From: an uncultured Oscillospiraceae bacterium
GTDB lineage: Bacteria; Bacillota; Clostridia; Oscillospirales; Oscillospiraceae
Assembly: GCA_905234625.1 (NCBI GenBank)
Contig: CAJOIC010000019.1
Location: forward strand, 1-41,602
Direction: 5' to 3'
DNA: 41,602 bases
A model generated the notes under the pieces. The model was not told the DNA's origin. It ran no database searches and was given only the letters and a program-made list of their open reading frames with translations. Of this stretch, positions 24,750 through 33,200 are shown in pieces (positions within the stretch are counted from its first letter, which is position 1; each line of letters opens with the position of its first letter). The translations under genes and the position numbers were made by a program.

Positions 24750-24843
24750 GTGGAACAGGGTGTGGATGTGTGTGGAACAGGGGACGGTTCTATGTTCCAT
24801 TTTGGAACATAGAACCGTCCCCTGTTCCACTATACTGTTCCAC
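24750..24843. repeat. REP-like palindromic element, copy 2, with nested tips
   Basis: A perfect 26-bp inverted repeat (24774-24799/24803-24828) has a TTT loop and the core GGGGACGGTTCT; its arm is identical to one arm of the element at 1822-1876. Its tip sequence GTGGAACAG occurs again at 24750-24758 and, inverted, as CTGTTCCAC at 24835-24843. This makes a nested outer palindrome, as if the element had inserted into or duplicated its own end. It sits between the rpmB terminator and the hprK promoter region. Confidence 0.85.
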
Positions 24844-24861
24844 GCTCACACCGCTGCAAAA

Positions 24862-24893
24862 CAAAAAATCCCCGGAGCTTACACTCCGGGGAT
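24862..24893 (-). terminator. Terminator of rpmB
   Basis: A 10-bp stem (24868-24877/24884-24893) with a 6-base loop is followed on the minus strand by TTTTTTGTTTT. It lies 18 bases past the rpmB stop. Confidence 0.92.
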
Positions 24894-24911
24894 CGTTTGT
24901 TACGGAAAAAA

Positions 24912-25100
24912 TCACACCGCGCGCTGGACCTTGCCGCTGCGCAGGCAGCGGGTGCACACGTAAACATGCGTCGGGGTACCGTTGACGACCGCCTTGACGC
25001 GCTTTACGTTGGGCTTCCACATACGGTTGGTGCGCCTGTGGGAGTGGCTGACCTTGATGCCGAAAGTCACACCTTTTCCGCAAACCTCACATTTTGCCAT
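24912..25100 (-). CDS. rpmB: 50S ribosomal protein L28
   Basis: This 62-residue large-subunit protein has the family start MAKCEVCGKGVTFGIKVSHSHRRTNRMWKPN and ends CTRCLRSGKVQRAV. Two Cys pairs (4/7 and 49/52) make it the zinc-binding form. The start at 25100 has GGAAGGAG upstream and matches the family; the frame is open further upstream, but that part lies in the promoter. It is a single-gene unit with its own promoter and terminator. Confidence 0.97.
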   Translation of the reverse strand: MAKCEVCGKGVTFGIKVSHSHRRTNRMWKPNVKRVKAVVNGTPTHVYVCTRCLRSGKVQRAV

Positions 25101-25142
25101 CGTAATCAGCTCCTTCCTGCCGTTTCCACGAACAGCCTCAAT

Positions 25143-25171
25143 ATAATAGCAGACGGAAACGGGAATTGCAA
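25143..25171 (-). promoter_or_regulatory. Promoter of rpmB
   Basis: On the minus strand TTGCAA (25166-25171), a 17-base spacer and TATTAT (25143-25148) lie about 43 bases before the rpmB ATG. Confidence 0.7.
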
Positions 25172-25217
25172 GCATTTTTTTTATTTTTCGAAAAAATGCG
25201 AAAAACGGCGGAAGATC

Positions 25218-25655
25218 TCACTTCTTTTTCCGGCCTACCAGCATGATGCAGCCGGTAGTCACCGCCAGCAGCGCCACCACCAGCACCACCCCCGTGGACT
25301 GGAAAAAGGACGTCGGCGCCGTGTCGGGATGGGACAGGTCGATCCACCCCTGGATCCAGGTCCCGTCCTCGTACCACTCCACGTAGCCCCATTCGTCCCC
25401 GTTCCTGTCGGTCCAGACGTAGGGCGTCGCAACGCTGTCTCCCGCGGCGATGACGCCCACGGCGGAGGGGGTCTCCGGGTCGGCATAGACGGTGGTGTCC
25501 GCGGCGGCGAGGTAGCCCTCGTCGGAGGCGCGGCACTCGTCGTAGTGCGTGAAGTAGAAATCGTCGTCCGGCTCCCAGATCACGTCGGCCATGGCCGGGA
25601 CGGCGAGCCCGGCCGCGAGGGCAAGGCACAGGAGGACAGTCAGCGCTTTTTTCAT
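25218..25655 (-). CDS. Secreted SH3-like protein with C-terminal membrane anchor
   Basis: The protein has 145 residues, with AAGGAG before the ATG. The signal peptide runs 1-23 (cut after AMA). A single small domain (about 52-107) includes VYADPETPSAVGVIAAGDSV and a Trp/Tyr-rich stretch ending WIQGWIDLS, as in bacterial SH3-type wall-binding domains. The tail HPDTAPTSFF (from residue 109) is followed by one membrane helix and GRKKK, a layout like a sortase sorting signal, although HPDTA is not a standard motif. It may otherwise simply stay membrane-anchored. It follows two membrane-protein genes by 16 bases, probably as the last gene of their operon. Function unknown; a surface role is likely. 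Confidence 0.75.
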   Translation of the reverse strand: MKKALTVLLCLALAAGLAVPAMADVIWEPDDDFYFTHYDECRASDEGYLAAADTTVYADPETPSAVGVIAAGDSVATPYVWTDRNGDEWGYVEWYEDGTWIQGWIDLSHPDTAPTSFFQSTGVVLVVALLAVTTGCIMLVGRKKK

Positions 25656-25671
25656 TGGGTTCGGCTCCTTG

Positions 25672-26013
25672 TCATAGGATTTGGCGGAGCAGGAGCCCCA
25701 GCCCGAAGGACAGGGCGTTGGCCGCCAGGGAAAAGAGATAGGGCCGGCGCAGTTCGGCGCGGCAGGTATGATAGACGAGGCCCTCCGCGCCCACCGCCAG
25801 AAGCTCCAGGGCGGCCACGGCGGCGGCGCGGTACGGCAGACCGTACATCCGCCAGAGGATCGCCGTCAGGGCCACGGGAGGGTTGGTGAGGAGATTCGCC
25901 AGGAAGACCAGCAGCAGGGTCCGGCCCTTCCTTCGGAGCGACAGGGCAAGGCCCAGCTCGATCACCAGGGTCAGTCCCAGGGATATGCCCAGGGCGGGGA
26001 CTGCGCCGCTCAT
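25672..26013 (-). CDS. Small integral membrane protein of unknown function
   Basis: This 113-residue protein has about three or four hydrophobic helices and no family I can name. The ATG at 26013 overlaps the stop of the preceding MFS gene in an ATGA, so the two are translationally coupled. The frame continues open upstream, but that stretch is the shadow of the MFS gene. The polar loop (PPVALTAILWRMYGLPYR) and the AVAALELLAVGAEGLVYHTC segment resemble small multi-helix membrane proteins found beside transporters. Confidence 0.6.
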   Translation of the reverse strand: MSGAVPALGISLGLTLVIELGLALSLRRKGRTLLLVFLANLLTNPPVALTAILWRMYGLPYRAAAVAALELLAVGAEGLVYHTCRAELRRPYLFSLAANALSFGLGLLLRQIL

Positions 26014-26999
26014 GGGCGCTTGCCCAGGGCCGGCAGCAGCAGCGCCAGGGACAGAAGGCAGGCGCCGGCGTACACCCATGGCCCGCCGGGAAGGGGAAGG
26101 TCGAGATACGCGGGCAGGAAGCCCAGAAACAGCGCGAAGGTCAGAAGCCCGAAGGAGAAGCCCTCCGCCCCCGGCAGCAGGTCCGCCGCGCCCCGGAGGG
26201 TGACGGGCATGGTCATGTTGAACAGCAGCACGGCGGCGCAGCCGCAGACGGGACTGCCCGACAGGAGAAACAGCGCCGCGGCAAGACCCAGGGACGCCAG
26301 GGCGGCCGTCCGTACGCCGAGACGGTCGGAGGCGCGGCCTCCCAGGGCCTTTCCCATGGCCACGCACAGAACGAAGACCCAGGCCCAGCCCCCTGTCTTC
26401 CAGGGAAAGACCAGGAGAAATCCCGTCAGGGACCGCAGGACCACCACGAGGAACAGGGCGGTCAGGGCCGGGAGCCCCGCCCCGGACAGCTCCAGAGACA
26501 CGGACTTGGGAGCGCTCTTCCCGCAGAGGAGCCATACGGCGGCGGCGGCACCCAGCAGGAGGACCGGCGGCAGGAAGGCGGGAGCCCTGCCCCGGCCCAG
26601 CGCCGCCCCCAGGAACAGGCCCAGGGCCCCGGGGGAGACGAACACCCCCAGAGGTCCCGCCTTTCCCTCGCTGAGGGCCAGCACGTCCCGGCCGCCGCCG
26701 ATGTGGTAGAGGGCGTTCCCCAGGCCGGAGATCACAGCCAGGGCCATGGGCGCGCCGGGGAGAAGGTACGCCGCGCTCACCAGAAGGCATCCGGCCCCGG
26801 CGAAGCCCCGGCCGTTCCCGAACCGGTCCGACATGAGGCCCAGGGGCATCTGCCCGGCGAAGGCGAAGAAATCATACAGCAGGACCGCCTCGGTCCAGGA
26901 CCCGGAGGGCCGGACCCAGCGGAGCATGGCGAAGGCGCAGGCGAGATCCACGAGAAAATGCCCCGCGGCAAAGACCGCCACGGTCCGGTGCTTCCCCAT
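26010..26999 (-). CDS. MFS-type transporter (distantly Fsr-like)
   Basis: This 329-residue polytopic protein has about ten hydrophobic segments, shorter than the usual twelve-helix MFS. Motifs seen: GQMPLGLMSDRFGNGRGFAG after the second helix, in the place of MFS motif A, and GNALYHIGGG, which resembles the GxxxxYHPGG segment of fosmidomycin-resistance-type carriers. The second half has a degenerate motif A (GKALGGRASDRLGVRTA). Substrate unknown. The start at 26999 has AAAGGGAGGCGATAG upstream. It opens a three-gene unit with the small membrane protein (4-base overlap) and the SH3-like protein. Confidence 0.7.
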   Translation of the reverse strand: MGKHRTVAVFAAGHFLVDLACAFAMLRWVRPSGSWTEAVLLYDFFAFAGQMPLGLMSDRFGNGRGFAGAGCLLVSAAYLLPGAPMALAVISGLGNALYHIGGGRDVLALSEGKAGPLGVFVSPGALGLFLGAALGRGRAPAFLPPVLLLGAAAAVWLLCGKSAPKSVSLELSGAGLPALTALFLVVVLRSLTGFLLVFPWKTGGWAWVFVLCVAMGKALGGRASDRLGVRTAALASLGLAAALFLLSGSPVCGCAAVLLFNMTMPVTLRGAADLLPGAEGFSFGLLTFALFLGFLPAYLDLPLPGGPWVYAGACLLSLALLLPALGKRP

Positions 27000-27031
27000 G
27001 CTATCGCCTCCCTTTGCCCATTGGACGCGGA

Positions 27032-27055
27032 GAGCCGGGAAAAGGTTCCCGGCTC
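27032..27055. other. Hairpin between the CorC-like and MFS genes
   Basis: A perfect 10-bp stem (27032-27041/27046-27055) has an AAGG loop, but neither strand shows a T-run after it. It lies upstream of the DUF21-CBS-CorC stop as read on the genome and just before the MFS start, so it may act in mRNA processing; it is not an obvious terminator. Confidence 0.4.
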
Positions 27056-27060
27056 GTCTG

Positions 27061-28344
27061 TCACGCTTCGTCGTTTTTCGTCACCCGGATCCGCTCGACC
27101 CGCTTGTCGTCCGCCGCCAGGACGGTGACGGTCAGGTCCCCGTAGGTCAGGGTGTCGCCGGGCTCCGCGAAGCCCTCGTTGAGCTCCATGACCCAGCCGC
27201 CCACGGTCTCGCTGTCGAAGTCGAACTCGTCCTCGTCCAGCCCCGCCAGGTCCAGGAAGTCGCCGATGGCCATATCGCCGTCCAGCTCCCAGCCGCCCTC
27301 GGCGGTCTCCACGACCTCCTCCGGCTCCACCTCGTCCGTCTCGTCCCAGATGTCCCCCACCAGGGACTCCAGCACATCCTCCAGGGAGATGACCCCGGCG
27401 GTGCCGCCGTACTCGTCGGTGACGATGGCGAGATGGGTCTTCCGGCGCTTGAGCTCCTCCAGCACGGCGGGGAGCTTCACGGTCTTATAGATGAAGCAGG
27501 GCTCGCTGAGTAGGGGGCGGATGTCGATGGGGCCGTCGTCCCCGTCCAGCAGGGCGCGGAACAGGGCGTTCAGGTGCAGAACGCCGATGATATTGTCGGT
27601 ATCGCCCTCGTACACCGGCAGGCGGGAGTAGGGGGCGTCGTTCACGGCGGTGAGGATGTCGGTCCAGTCGTCCTCGATGTCGATGGCGGTCATGTCCACC
27701 CGGGCGGTCATGACCTCGCTGGCGGCGATCTCGCCGAAATCCAGGGCGGCCTGCAAAAGCTCGCTCCTGTCCTCGTCGATGACCTCCTCGTCCTCGGCGG
27801 TCTCGATGATGGACTGGAGCTCCTCCACGGCGGCCTCCTGGGCCTCCTCCGCGTCCACCTCCGGCGCGGGCATCAGCCGGGTAAAGAGCTCCGTGAGCTT
27901 CACGGCGCACCACACGAAGGGCCGCAGGACCACGGACAGCGCCGCCACCGCCCCGGCGATCACCAGGGAGAGGCGGTTGGCGTTCTTCTTCGCCAGGATC
28001 TTGGGGATGGTCTCCCCGAAGAGGATGACGATGAGGGTGACGCACACCGTGGCCACCGTGGCGCAAAGACCGTCCGCAAGGCCGGTCCTGGCCGCCACCG
28101 CCAGGGCGATGACGGAGCTGAGGGAGGACGCCGCCACGTTCACGAGATTGTTCCCGATGAGGATGGCGCCCAGGGCGTTGCCGAACTTATCCAGCAGGGC
28201 CAGGGCGGTGACGGCCCGGCGGTCCCCATCCTCCGCGGCGCTCTCCAGGCGGAGGCGGTTGGCGGCGGAGAGGGCCATCTCCGAGGCGGAGAAGAAGGCC
28301 GAGAGAGCGAAGCACAGCAGAAGGGAAAGGATATACGCGGTCAT
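27061..28344 (-). CDS. Hemolysin family protein (DUF21-CBS-CorC/HlyC, CNNM-like), copy 2
   Basis: This 427-residue protein is of the CNNM/CorC family, linked to magnesium and other divalent cation movement. The N-terminal DUF21 membrane domain (about 1-170) has FFSASEMALSAANRLRL, GNNLVNVAASS and the signature FGETIPK. Two CBS repeats follow (AIDIEDDWTDILTAVNDAPYSRLPVYEG; THLAIVTDEYGGTAGVISLEDVLESLVGDIWDE). The C-terminal transporter-associated domain carries WELDGDMAIGDFLDLAG and the ending YGDLTVTVLAADDKRVERIRVT. The ATG overlaps the stop of the upstream paralogue by 4 bases. The two proteins may form a heteromeric pair, which is inference. Confidence 0.92.
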   Translation of the reverse strand: MTAYILSLLLCFALSAFFSASEMALSAANRLRLESAAEDGDRRAVTALALLDKFGNALGAILIGNNLVNVAASSLSSVIALAVAARTGLADGLCATVATVCVTLIVILFGETIPKILAKKNANRLSLVIAGAVAALSVVLRPFVWCAVKLTELFTRLMPAPEVDAEEAQEAAVEELQSIIETAEDEEVIDEDRSELLQAALDFGEIAASEVMTARVDMTAIDIEDDWTDILTAVNDAPYSRLPVYEGDTDNIIGVLHLNALFRALLDGDDGPIDIRPLLSEPCFIYKTVKLPAVLEELKRRKTHLAIVTDEYGGTAGVISLEDVLESLVGDIWDETDEVEPEEVVETAEGGWELDGDMAIGDFLDLAGLDEDEFDFDSETVGGWVMELNEGFAEPGDTLTYGDLTVTVLAADDKRVERIRVTKNDEA

Positions 28345-29630
28345 GCGCCCTCACCTCCCTCCCCGGGGGCCGGGTCCGGCAGACGCCGGACGGTGAGCTT
28401 CCGGATGCGGTGCTGATATACGTCGGAGATGGTGAACTCCAGTCCGTGATAGGTGAAGCGATCCCGCTGGGCGGGCATGAGGTCGAACTGCTCCAGGGTC
28501 CATTCGCTGAGGGACTTGTGGATGAGCTCCTCGTCGTCCTCCGGGTCCTCGAAGTCCATGAGCTCGAAGGCCTCCTGCACGTCGAGGCGGGCGTCCAGTT
28601 CGTACCGGCCGCCGCCCAGAGGCTGGTAGAACTCCTCCACCACGTCCTCCTCGTCCCAGATCTCGCCCACCAGCTCCTCCAGGATGTCCTCCACTGTGAC
28701 GATGCCCAGGGTGCCGCCCCAGGCGTCGGTGACGATGGCCATGTTCAGGCGGTTGCGGCTCATCTCGGGCAGAAGATCGTCCACGTTTGTGGTGGCGGGG
28801 ACGAAATAGGGCTCGTCCAGCAGGGACCGGACGTCCACCTGCCCGTTCCGGGCGAGCCACGCCTTGATGTACTTCCGGATCTGCATGGTTCCGACGATAT
28901 TGTCCACCGAGCCGTCGTACACGGGGATGCGGCTGTGCCGCTGCTCCCGGATGAAGGCGGTGATCCGCTCCGGGGGCCAGGAGATGTCCGCCGCGGCCAT
29001 GTCCACCCGGGCGGTGAGCACGTGCTCCACGGTGATGTCCCCGAACTCCAGGGCGGACTGGACCAGGTCCCCCTGGTCCTCGTCCAGGGTGCCGGCGTCG
29101 GTCATGTCCTCGATGATATCGTACAGCTCATCCTCCGTGACGGAGACCTCCCCGTCGCCCCTGGTGAGCTTGGCGGCGGCCTGTCCCGCGGCGGTGAGGA
29201 GATTGGCCAGAGGCGCGAAAAAGCGCATAAAAAAGCACAGCGAACCCGCGGTGTTCAGGCACAACCGCTCGCTGTATCTCTTGGCCGCGGATTTGGGGAG
29301 CATCTCGCCCAGGAAAAAGAGGACGAGGGTCGTGGCGACGGTGCCCCAGACCGCCGCGCCGGTGCCGAAGCGCTTCGTCACCAGGACGGTGACGATGGCG
29401 GCGGCGGACAGGTGGACGATGTTCGTGCCGATGAGGATCGTTGTGATGGCGCGGTCAAAGTCGTCCAGCACCCGGAGGGCCTTTCTGGCCCGGGCGTCTC
29501 CCTTTTCCTGCCTCGCCCGCAGGCGCGCGCGGGACGCGGAGGCGAAAGCCGTCTCCGCGGCGGCGAAATATATGGCGCAGGCCAGAAGCATGACCAGCGC
29601 GGCTATGGAAAGCCAACTGCCATCATCCAT
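28341..29630 (-). CDS. Hemolysin family protein (DUF21-CBS-CorC/HlyC, CNNM-like), copy 1
   Basis: This 429-residue paralogue of the next gene has the same layout: DUF21 membrane domain with YFAAAETAFASASRARLRAR, IGTNIVHLSAAAIVTVL and FLGEMLPKSAAKRYSERL; a CBS pair (SRIPVYDGSVDNIVG; MAIVTDAWGGTLGIVTVEDILEELVGEIWDEED); and a C-terminal CorC domain (YELDARLDVQEAFELM). In the family signature the usual GETIPK is GEMLPK, and the second CBS has DAWGG where most have DEYGG, so it is the more diverged of the two. It has its own promoter and probably leads the two-gene operon. Confidence 0.92.
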   Translation of the reverse strand: MDDGSWLSIAALVMLLACAIYFAAAETAFASASRARLRARQEKGDARARKALRVLDDFDRAITTILIGTNIVHLSAAAIVTVLVTKRFGTGAAVWGTVATTLVLFFLGEMLPKSAAKRYSERLCLNTAGSLCFFMRFFAPLANLLTAAGQAAAKLTRGDGEVSVTEDELYDIIEDMTDAGTLDEDQGDLVQSALEFGDITVEHVLTARVDMAAADISWPPERITAFIREQRHSRIPVYDGSVDNIVGTMQIRKYIKAWLARNGQVDVRSLLDEPYFVPATTNVDDLLPEMSRNRLNMAIVTDAWGGTLGIVTVEDILEELVGEIWDEEDVVEEFYQPLGGGRYELDARLDVQEAFELMDFEDPEDDEELIHKSLSEWTLEQFDLMPAQRDRFTYHGLEFTISDVYQHRIRKLTVRRLPDPAPGEGGEGA

Positions 29631-29657
29631 GGAGGATGACCACCTCGTTTTTCTTAC

Positions 29658-29686
29658 AATATAGTTATGGGCATTCTAGCATGAAA
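29658..29686 (-). promoter_or_regulatory. Promoter of the tandem CorC-like genes
   Basis: On the minus strand TTTCAT (29681-29686), a 17-base spacer and TATATT (29658-29663) lie about 28 bases before the ATG at 29630. The -35 half touches the end of gtrA. Confidence 0.45.
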
Positions 29687-29687
29687 C

Positions 29688-30137
29688 CTACTTTACGTCA
29701 ACAGACCCGGCGTTCTTCTTTTGCGCGACGGTGTTGGTGTCGATCATGCCGCGGAAGACCACCAGCTTGTCGTAGAGGAATTCCAGGACGAAATTGGCGA
29801 TCATGTTCAGGGCCGTCACGAGATATTCGTTCCAGCCGAGATCCTCCGCCAGCCAGTCCCCCAGCAGGGTGGAGACGGGGGTGAACACGAGATAGAAGAG
29901 GAAGGCCAGCAGCATCTGCCGGGCGTAGCTGCCCTCCGCCCGGAAGGCGTAGCGCCGGTTCAGGGTGAAGTTCCATACGACGCTCAGCACCAGCGCCGGC
30001 AGATAGCAGGCCCAGTACCCCCAGCCCGCGAATTCGTTCAGCAGCGTGAAAACGGCGATCTCGATGATCCCCGCCGACGCGGAAAACAGCGCGAATTTTA
30101 TGAAGCGCAGGATCTCTTTCCCTTTTTCGGAGCTCAT
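29688..30137 (-). CDS. GtrA family membrane protein (putative lipid-linked sugar flippase)
   Basis: This 149-residue protein has the four hydrophobic segments typical of GtrA/GtcA proteins. The motifs are FIKFALFSASAGIIEIAVFTLLNEF at the start, LVLSVVWNFTLNRRYAFRAE in the middle and MIANFVLEFLYDKLVVFRG at the end. The family is thought to flip undecaprenyl-phosphate sugars across the membrane. It stands alone here, away from the GtrB-like glycosyltransferase at 13599, with which such proteins usually pair. The ATG at 30137 has GGGAGGG upstream. Confidence 0.9.
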   Translation of the reverse strand: MSSEKGKEILRFIKFALFSASAGIIEIAVFTLLNEFAGWGYWACYLPALVLSVVWNFTLNRRYAFRAEGSYARQMLLAFLFYLVFTPVSTLLGDWLAEDLGWNEYLVTALNMIANFVLEFLYDKLVVFRGMIDTNTVAQKKNAGSVDVK

Positions 30138-30186
30138 GTGTCTACCCTCCCGGCGGCGTGCCGTGTCAATTCCATAAATTTATTTA

Positions 30187-30192
30187 AGTATA
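30187..30192 (-). promoter_or_regulatory. Possible extended -10 promoter of gtrA
   Basis: On the minus strand TGATATACT carries an extended -10 (TGxTATACT; core 30187-30192) about 50 bases before the gtrA ATG. No good -35 is seen. Confidence 0.35.
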
Positions 30193-30274
30193 TCACAGGT
30201 GGGCGGAAAATGGAACACCGGATGCTTTAAGATACACATAAAATGTAGCGCGAAAGGACGGGGTATGGTAAACT

Positions 30275-33200
30275 ATGGGCATGATACGACTGATCTTGGG
30301 ACGGGCGGGGACCGGCAAGACCGCCCGGGTGCTGGGACAGATCGCCCGCCTGACCGCGGAGGGTCGGGGGGGCAATGTCCTTCTGGTGCCGGAGCAATAC
30401 AGCCACGAGGCGGAGCGGGAGCTCTGCCGCGCGGCGGGGGACAGACTGAGCCTGTACGGGGAGGTGCTGTCCTTCACGGGCCTTGCCCGGAGGATATTCG
30501 CGGAATTCGGCGGCGCGCGCCCGGTGATGGACCGGGGCGGGCGCCTGCTCTGCATGGCCTGGGCCATGGACCGTCTGCCGCCGGAGAGTCTGCGGCTGTA
30601 CCGCCGGGGACGGAAGGACGTCCGGGTGGCGGACAGTCTCGTCCGGACGGCGGAGGAGCTGAAAAACGCCGGCATCGACGCGGAGCGGCTCCTGGCCTCG
30701 GCGGAAGAGGAGGACCTGCCGGGGCTGCTGGGGGACAAGCTCCGGGAGCTGGCCCTGATCCTGGAGGCCTACGACGCCGCCCAGCGGCGGAGCGCCGCGG
30801 ACCCCACGGAGGCGCTGGCGTCTCTGGCGGAGCGCGTGGCCCTGGACCCCGCCGTTCGGGAGAGGGCCGCCGCCCTGCGGCTTTTCGTGGACGGGTTCTC
30901 GGACTTCACGGAGCTGGAAAAGCGGGTCCTGCGGGAGTTCATCCGCGCCGGCGCGGAGGTGACGGTTTGCCTGACCTGTCCGGCGGAGGGCGGGAGCGAG
31001 GGGCTCTTCTCCCTGACGGAGAGCACCCTCCGCTGGCTGGAGGAGACCGCCCGGGAGGCAGGGGTCCCCTGCCTGCGGGAGACGGCGGAGCCGGAGGGGG
31101 AGGAAGGCCCCATCCGGTTCTTCGCGGAGCATCTATTCGACTTCACCCGGGACGAGCCCCCGGCGGCGGGAGATTCCATCCGGCTGGTGACGGCGGCGGA
31201 CCCATACGAGGAGTGCGAGCTGGCGGCCTCGGCCATGGCGGAGCTGGCCCGGCGGGGGGTCCGCTGGCGGGAGATGGCGGTGGCGGTCCGGGGCTTTGCC
31301 GATTACCGGACGGCCCTGGAGAGCGCCTGTGTCCGGTACGAGGTGCCCCTGTTCCTCTCCGGACGGGGGGACATGCTGCGCAAGAGCGTGCCGCTTTACA
31401 TCGCCTCGGCGCTGGAGGCGGTGACCCGGGGGTATGAGTACGAAGCCGTGTTCGGGTATCTCAAGACGGGCCTCGGCCCCATCAGCCCGGAGGAGTGCGA
31501 TATCCTGGAGAACTACGCCGTCCTGTGGAATATCCGGGGGAGCATGTGGGACAAGCCCTTCACCATGCATCCCGGCGGGTACAACATGCCCTTTGACGAG
31601 AACGCCCGGACCCGGCTGGAGGCTCTGAACGGCCTTCGGGCGCGGGTGATCGGGCCTCTGAAGAAGCTGGAAAACGACATGAAGACCGCCTCCGACGCCC
31701 GGGGACAGGCTCAGGCGCTGGCGGAGCATCTGGTGGACAGCGGTCTGCCGGAGCGGCTGGACGCCCGGAGGGACGCCCTGGAGGCCGCGGGACGGCTGGA
31801 GGCTGCCGCGGAGTACGATCAGCTGTGGGAGACGGTGTGCGCCGCCCTGGAGCAGTTCGCCGCCGTACTGGGGGACACCCCCATGGACGCCGCCGGGTTC
31901 CGGGAGCTGTTCTGCCGGATGCTGTCCAAGTACGACGTGAGCGTCATCCCCGTGTCCCTGGACCGGGTCCAGGCGGGGGACTTCGACGGGATGCGCCGGC
32001 GGCATATAAAGCATCTGTTTGTGCTGGGGGCGGCTGACGGAAGGCTCCCCGCGCCGGAGGAGCCTGCGGGGGTGTTCACCCCGGAGGAGAGAGAGGCTCT
32101 GACGGCCCGGGGCCTGGCCCTGGGCGGACCGGAGGAGGATCTGACCCGGGAGCTCTGGCGGATATACAGCTGCCTGTCCCTGCCCTCCGATACATTATAT
32201 ATCAGCTGGCCCAGGTCCGGCGCGGAGGGGGAGACGCGGCCCTCCGTGGCGGCGGAGCGGGCCATGGCCCTCTTCGGCCTGACGCCGGAGCGGGGGGACA
32301 TCCGCCGGGCCCGGACCTTCTCCCGGGAGGCGGCGTACACCCTGGCGGTGCTGGGGCAGGCGGGGGACCGCTCTCCTGCCTGCGCCGCGGCGCTGGCGTA
32401 TTTCCGCGGTGAGGGACAGGGGGAGGAGCTGCGCTCTCTCGTGCGGGAGGCCTCCGCCGGCCGGGGCCGCCTGGGACCCGAGGCGGTGGAGCGGCTCTAT
32501 GGGGAGAAGCCCGCCGTCACAGCCACCCGCGCCCAGAAGTTCGGGGACTGCCGCTTCGCCTACTTCATGCAGTACGGCCTGAACGCCAAACCCCGGCAGC
32601 GGGCGGTGTTCGACGCCCGGGACAACGGCACCTTCATGCACTGGCTCCTGGAGAAGACCGCCGGGGATGTCATGGTCCGGGGCGGCTTCGATCATGTTTC
32701 GGAGGAGGAGATCCTCCGGATCGCCGACGACCGGGTGGAGGAGTATATCCACCGGGAGCTGGAGGATTTCGCGGCCAAGACCGCCCGGTTCGAGTACCTG
32801 TTCCGGCGGCTGAAGACCGGCGTGCGCCGCGTGGTGGCGGAGCTGTGGCGGGAGCTGAAGGACTCCGCCTTCCGGCCTGTCGCGCTGGAGCTGGACCTGT
32901 CCGCGGAGGGGGTCCTTTCCCCGGAGGGGGACGGCGGCCTGCGGCTCTTCGGACAGATCGACCGGGTGGACGCCTGGGAGCACGACGATGTCCTGTACCT
33001 GCGTGTGGTGGACTATAAGACGGGGAGGAAGAAATTCCGCCTGTCCGATATCTGCGAGGGCATCAACATGCAGATGCTCCTGTACCTCTTCGCCCTGACG
33101 GAGCGGGGCGGGACGTATTTCAAAGAGCGCGGCTTCGGAGACAAGGAGCTGCGTCCGGCGGGCGTGCTGTACTCCCCGGCCCGGTTCCGGGTGGTGAAGA

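Noticed and set aside
26014-26790. N-terminal extension of the small membrane protein
   Set aside because: The stretch is the shadow of the MFS gene; the ATGA overlap at 26010-26013 gives the natural start.
30265-31437. An alternative start at 30265 with a good ribosome site, in another frame than addB
   Set aside because: The resulting translation is a Gly/Arg-rich shadow with no domain, while addB has its P-loop right after 30281.
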